In this document: positions 62,486 to 64,000 of the stretch, piece after piece
Numbering within the stretch: the first letter of the stretch is position 1
Layout: every line of letters starts with the position of its first letter
Assembly (NCBI RefSeq): GCF_039524395.1
Contig: NZ_BAAAGO010000018.1
Reading direction: 5' to 3' (one strand)
Source: Micropruina glycogenica
Lineage (GTDB): Bacteria; Actinomycetota; Actinomycetes; Propionibacteriales; Propionibacteriaceae
DNA: 64,000 nucleotides
Notes under the pieces: generated by a model
Told to the model about the DNA's origin: nothing
Databases searched by the model: none
What the model saw: the letters and a program-made list of their open reading frames with translations, nothing else
Program-made: the position numbers and the translations under genes

Positions 62486-63814
62486 ATGTCAGGCACCGAC
62501 GATCCAGACCGGCAGGGCGGGGGGCCGCCCACGTCATCGTTGGCCCGGGCGTCCCGCATGTTGCAGTTGCCGCTGGGGGCCGCTCAGCGGCAGGCGGTCG
62601 GGTTCGGGCGCAAGCTGTTGGGTGCCGACGCCGATCAGGTCGAACTCGAACTGCGCACCGCCGCCGCCGAGCAACTGTTCGCCGTTCTGGGCGAACTCAA
62701 GGGCGGCGCCATGAAGTTCGGGCAGGCGCTGAGCATGTTCGAGGCGGTGCTACCCGAAGAGATCGCCGGGCCTTACCGACAACACCTGGCGAAGCTGCAG
62801 GACGCCGCTCCCCCGTTGCCGTCGTCTCGGGTGCAGGCGGTGCTACGGGCCGAGTTGGGGTCGCACTGGCGCGACCGCTTCGAGTCCATCGACCTGCGCC
62901 CCGCCGCGGCGGCCTCGATCGGTCAGGTGCACCGCGGCGTGTTGACCGGCGGACGTCCGGTGGCCATCAAGGTGCAGTACCCCGGCGCCGACCTGGCGCT
63001 GCGGTCCGACCTGCGGCAGATCGAACGCCTGGCCAACGTGGTGGCGCCGCTCGCCGGTGGGGTCGACGTGGTGACGATCAGCCGTGAACTGGCGGCTCGC
63101 ATCGCCGAAGAGGTCGACTACACGCTCGAGGCCCAGCACCAGGCGCAGGCCGCCGAGGCGTTCGCCGGTGACGCCGAGTTCGTGGTGCCCCGGGTGCACG
63201 AAGCCACCCCGCGGGTGCTGATCAGCGACTGGCTCGACGGCCGCAAACTGACCACCGCCGCCGAATCACCGACCGAGGTGCGCAACCGGGTCGGCCTGTC
63301 GTACGTGCGCTTCCTGTTCGCCGGCCCCGCCCGGGCGGGCCTGCTGCACGCCGACCCGCACCCGGGCAACTATCTGGTGCTGCCCGACGGACGGCTCGGC
63401 GTGGTCGATTTCGGCCTGGTCGCGCGACTGCCCGAGGGCTTGCCGCCGGCGATGGGACGGCTGATCCAACTCGCGATCACCAGCGACGCCGCGGCGGTGA
63501 CCGCGGGTCTGGCCGCCGAGGGCTTCATCGCCAAGGACGTCGACGCGGGGGAATTGCTGGGTTACCTCGAACCGTTCGTCGAACCGGCGCGAGAAGACGA
63601 GTTCCACTTCGACCGCGAATGGATGCGCGAACAGTTTCGGCACGTGCAGGGCAGTTCGAACCGAGGCGGGGTGGGCATGAAGCTCACCATTCCCCCGGTG
63701 TACGCATTGATCCACCGCGTGTGGATGGGGGGCATCGCGGTGCTGGCCCAGCTAGACGTCACCGCCCGATTTCGCGACGTGCTGGCCGAGTTTCTGCCCG
63801 GCTGGCACGACTGA
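62486..63814 (+). CDS. ABC1/UbiB (ADCK) family atypical protein kinase-like ATPase
   Basis: 442 residues of the UbiB/ADCK group, which act in isoprenoid quinone or lipid homeostasis; the Mtb relative is Rv3197. Diagnostic motifs are KFGQ in the N-terminal extension (GGAMKFGQALSMFE), the Ala-rich loop AAASIGQVHRG replacing a P-loop, VAIKVQYPG with the ATP-contacting Lys, the catalytic loop HADPHPGNYLV and VVDFGLV (DFG). There are no clear transmembrane segments. The 3' end overlaps the convergent uvrD2 by 63 nt. Confidence 0.92.
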   Translation: MSGTDDPDRQGGGPPTSSLARASRMLQLPLGAAQRQAVGFGRKLLGADADQVELELRTAAAEQLFAVLGELKGGAMKFGQALSMFEAVLPEEIAGPYRQHLAKLQDAAPPLPSSRVQAVLRAELGSHWRDRFESIDLRPAAAASIGQVHRGVLTGGRPVAIKVQYPGADLALRSDLRQIERLANVVAPLAGGVDVVTISRELAARIAEEVDYTLEAQHQAQAAEAFAGDAEFVVPRVHEATPRVLISDWLDGRKLTTAAESPTEVRNRVGLSYVRFLFAGPARAGLLHADPHPGNYLVLPDGRLGVVDFGLVARLPEGLPPAMGRLIQLAITSDAAAVTAGLAAEGFIAKDVDAGELLGYLEPFVEPAREDEFHFDREWMREQFRHVQGSSNRGGVGMKLTIPPVYALIHRVWMGGIAVLAQLDVTARFRDVLAEFLPGWHD

Positions 63815-64000
63815 ACCCAGAATCGCGAACACCGCCTCGCTGTACTTGTCGGCCTTGCTGCGGCCAACCCCGGCGATGGCCAACAACTCGCGATCGTCGC
63901 TGGGCCGAGCCTCGGCGATGGCCATCAGGGTGGCGTCGGTGAACACACAGAACGCCGGCAGGTTCGCCTCGGCGGCCTCTTGCCGACGCCACTCACGCAA
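63752..64000 (-). CDS. uvrD2: UvrD2-type ATP-dependent DNA helicase, C-terminal HRDC domain (partial)
   Basis: Only the last 82 residues are in the window and the gene runs off the right edge. They form an HRDC domain: LREWRRQEAAEANLPAFCVF, TLMAIAEARPSDDRELLAIAGVG and SKADKYSEAVFAIL, as at the end of actinobacterial UvrD2. The location after the ABC1 kinase gene matches Rv3197-Rv3198c, but whiB7, which lies between them in mycobacteria, is absent. The helicase motifs are outside the window, so the name rests on domain type and synteny. Confidence 0.8.
   Translation of the reverse strand: MREWRRQEAAEANLPAFCVFTDATLMAIAEARPSDDRELLAIAGVGRSKADKYSEAVFAILGSVVPAGQKLGQHVAKSGGDV

Overview
This 64 kb window is chromosomal DNA of a high-GC actinobacterium. 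The evidence is gene content and order: an atp operon preceded by rho-region genes (rpmE, prfA, prmC, tsaC, wecA) and followed by DUF2550, a PduO-type adenosyltransferase and nucS. There is also a multifunctional kgd and a WhiB1, PdtaS, bL37, RshA, SigH block. GC-rich codons, many GTG starts and frequent leaderless promoters fit. The PPA1309-type gene and the dispersed repeats GTCTCGACAAGCTCGA and GGAACCGTCCCC suggest the Propionibacteriaceae neighbourhood; this last step is inference.

Layout. 1-1180: accessory end, with an IS256-type element inserted in an IS30-type transposase remnant, then GGAACCGTCCCC repeats. 1181-5091: nucS, a small zinc-ribbon-like protein, an alpha/beta hydrolase, a lipoprotein peptidyl-prolyl isomerase, cobalamin adenosyltransferase and DUF2550. 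5157-16714 (all minus): ATP synthase atpB-E-F-H-A-G-D-C with two small AtpI-like genes, and upstream of it rpmE-prfA-prmC-tsaC-wecA. 17095-22131: an ABC-F ATPase, a HelD-type RNA polymerase recycling helicase and a Gfo/Idh/MocA oxidoreductase, lying between rpmE and rho, which are neighbours in many actinobacteria. 22137-29889 (minus): rho, a GT87 mannosyltransferase, a broken AraC/VOC pseudogene, thrH, hom, lysA and a lipoprotein. 30066-36408: tRNA-Arg, a VOC protein, kgd, galK and a small membrane protein. 36605-44298: whiB1, pdtaS, bL37, rshA, sigH, an SRAP peptidase, DoxX, aroA, rsgA and hisN. 44384-49322: a five-gene peptide/nickel-type ABC importer. 49545-54055: initiator tRNA-Met, a Pro/Thr-repeat surface protein and an M16 peptidase pair. 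54036-64000: a conserved actinobacterial block of UPF0182, a PDZ/Lon-like protease, PPA1309, a DUF2342 family protein, a YgjP-like peptidase, DUF5679, a ThiF/TOMM-type protein, an ABC1 kinase and the 3' end of uvrD2.

How the genes fit together. Most of the window is housekeeping: oxidative phosphorylation, translation termination (RF1 with its methylase PrmC), transcription termination and recycling (Rho, HelD), aspartate-family amino acids (Hom, ThrH, LysA), TCA flux (Kgd), the shikimate and histidine pathways (AroA, HisN), and redox stress control (SigH/RshA with an autoregulatory-type promoter). Unusual points are thrH coupled to hom where thrC-thrB usually lie, an inverted duplication upstream of the ABC-F gene, several dispersed palindromic repeat families, and many genes with a TANNNT hexamer exactly 7 nt before the start codon.
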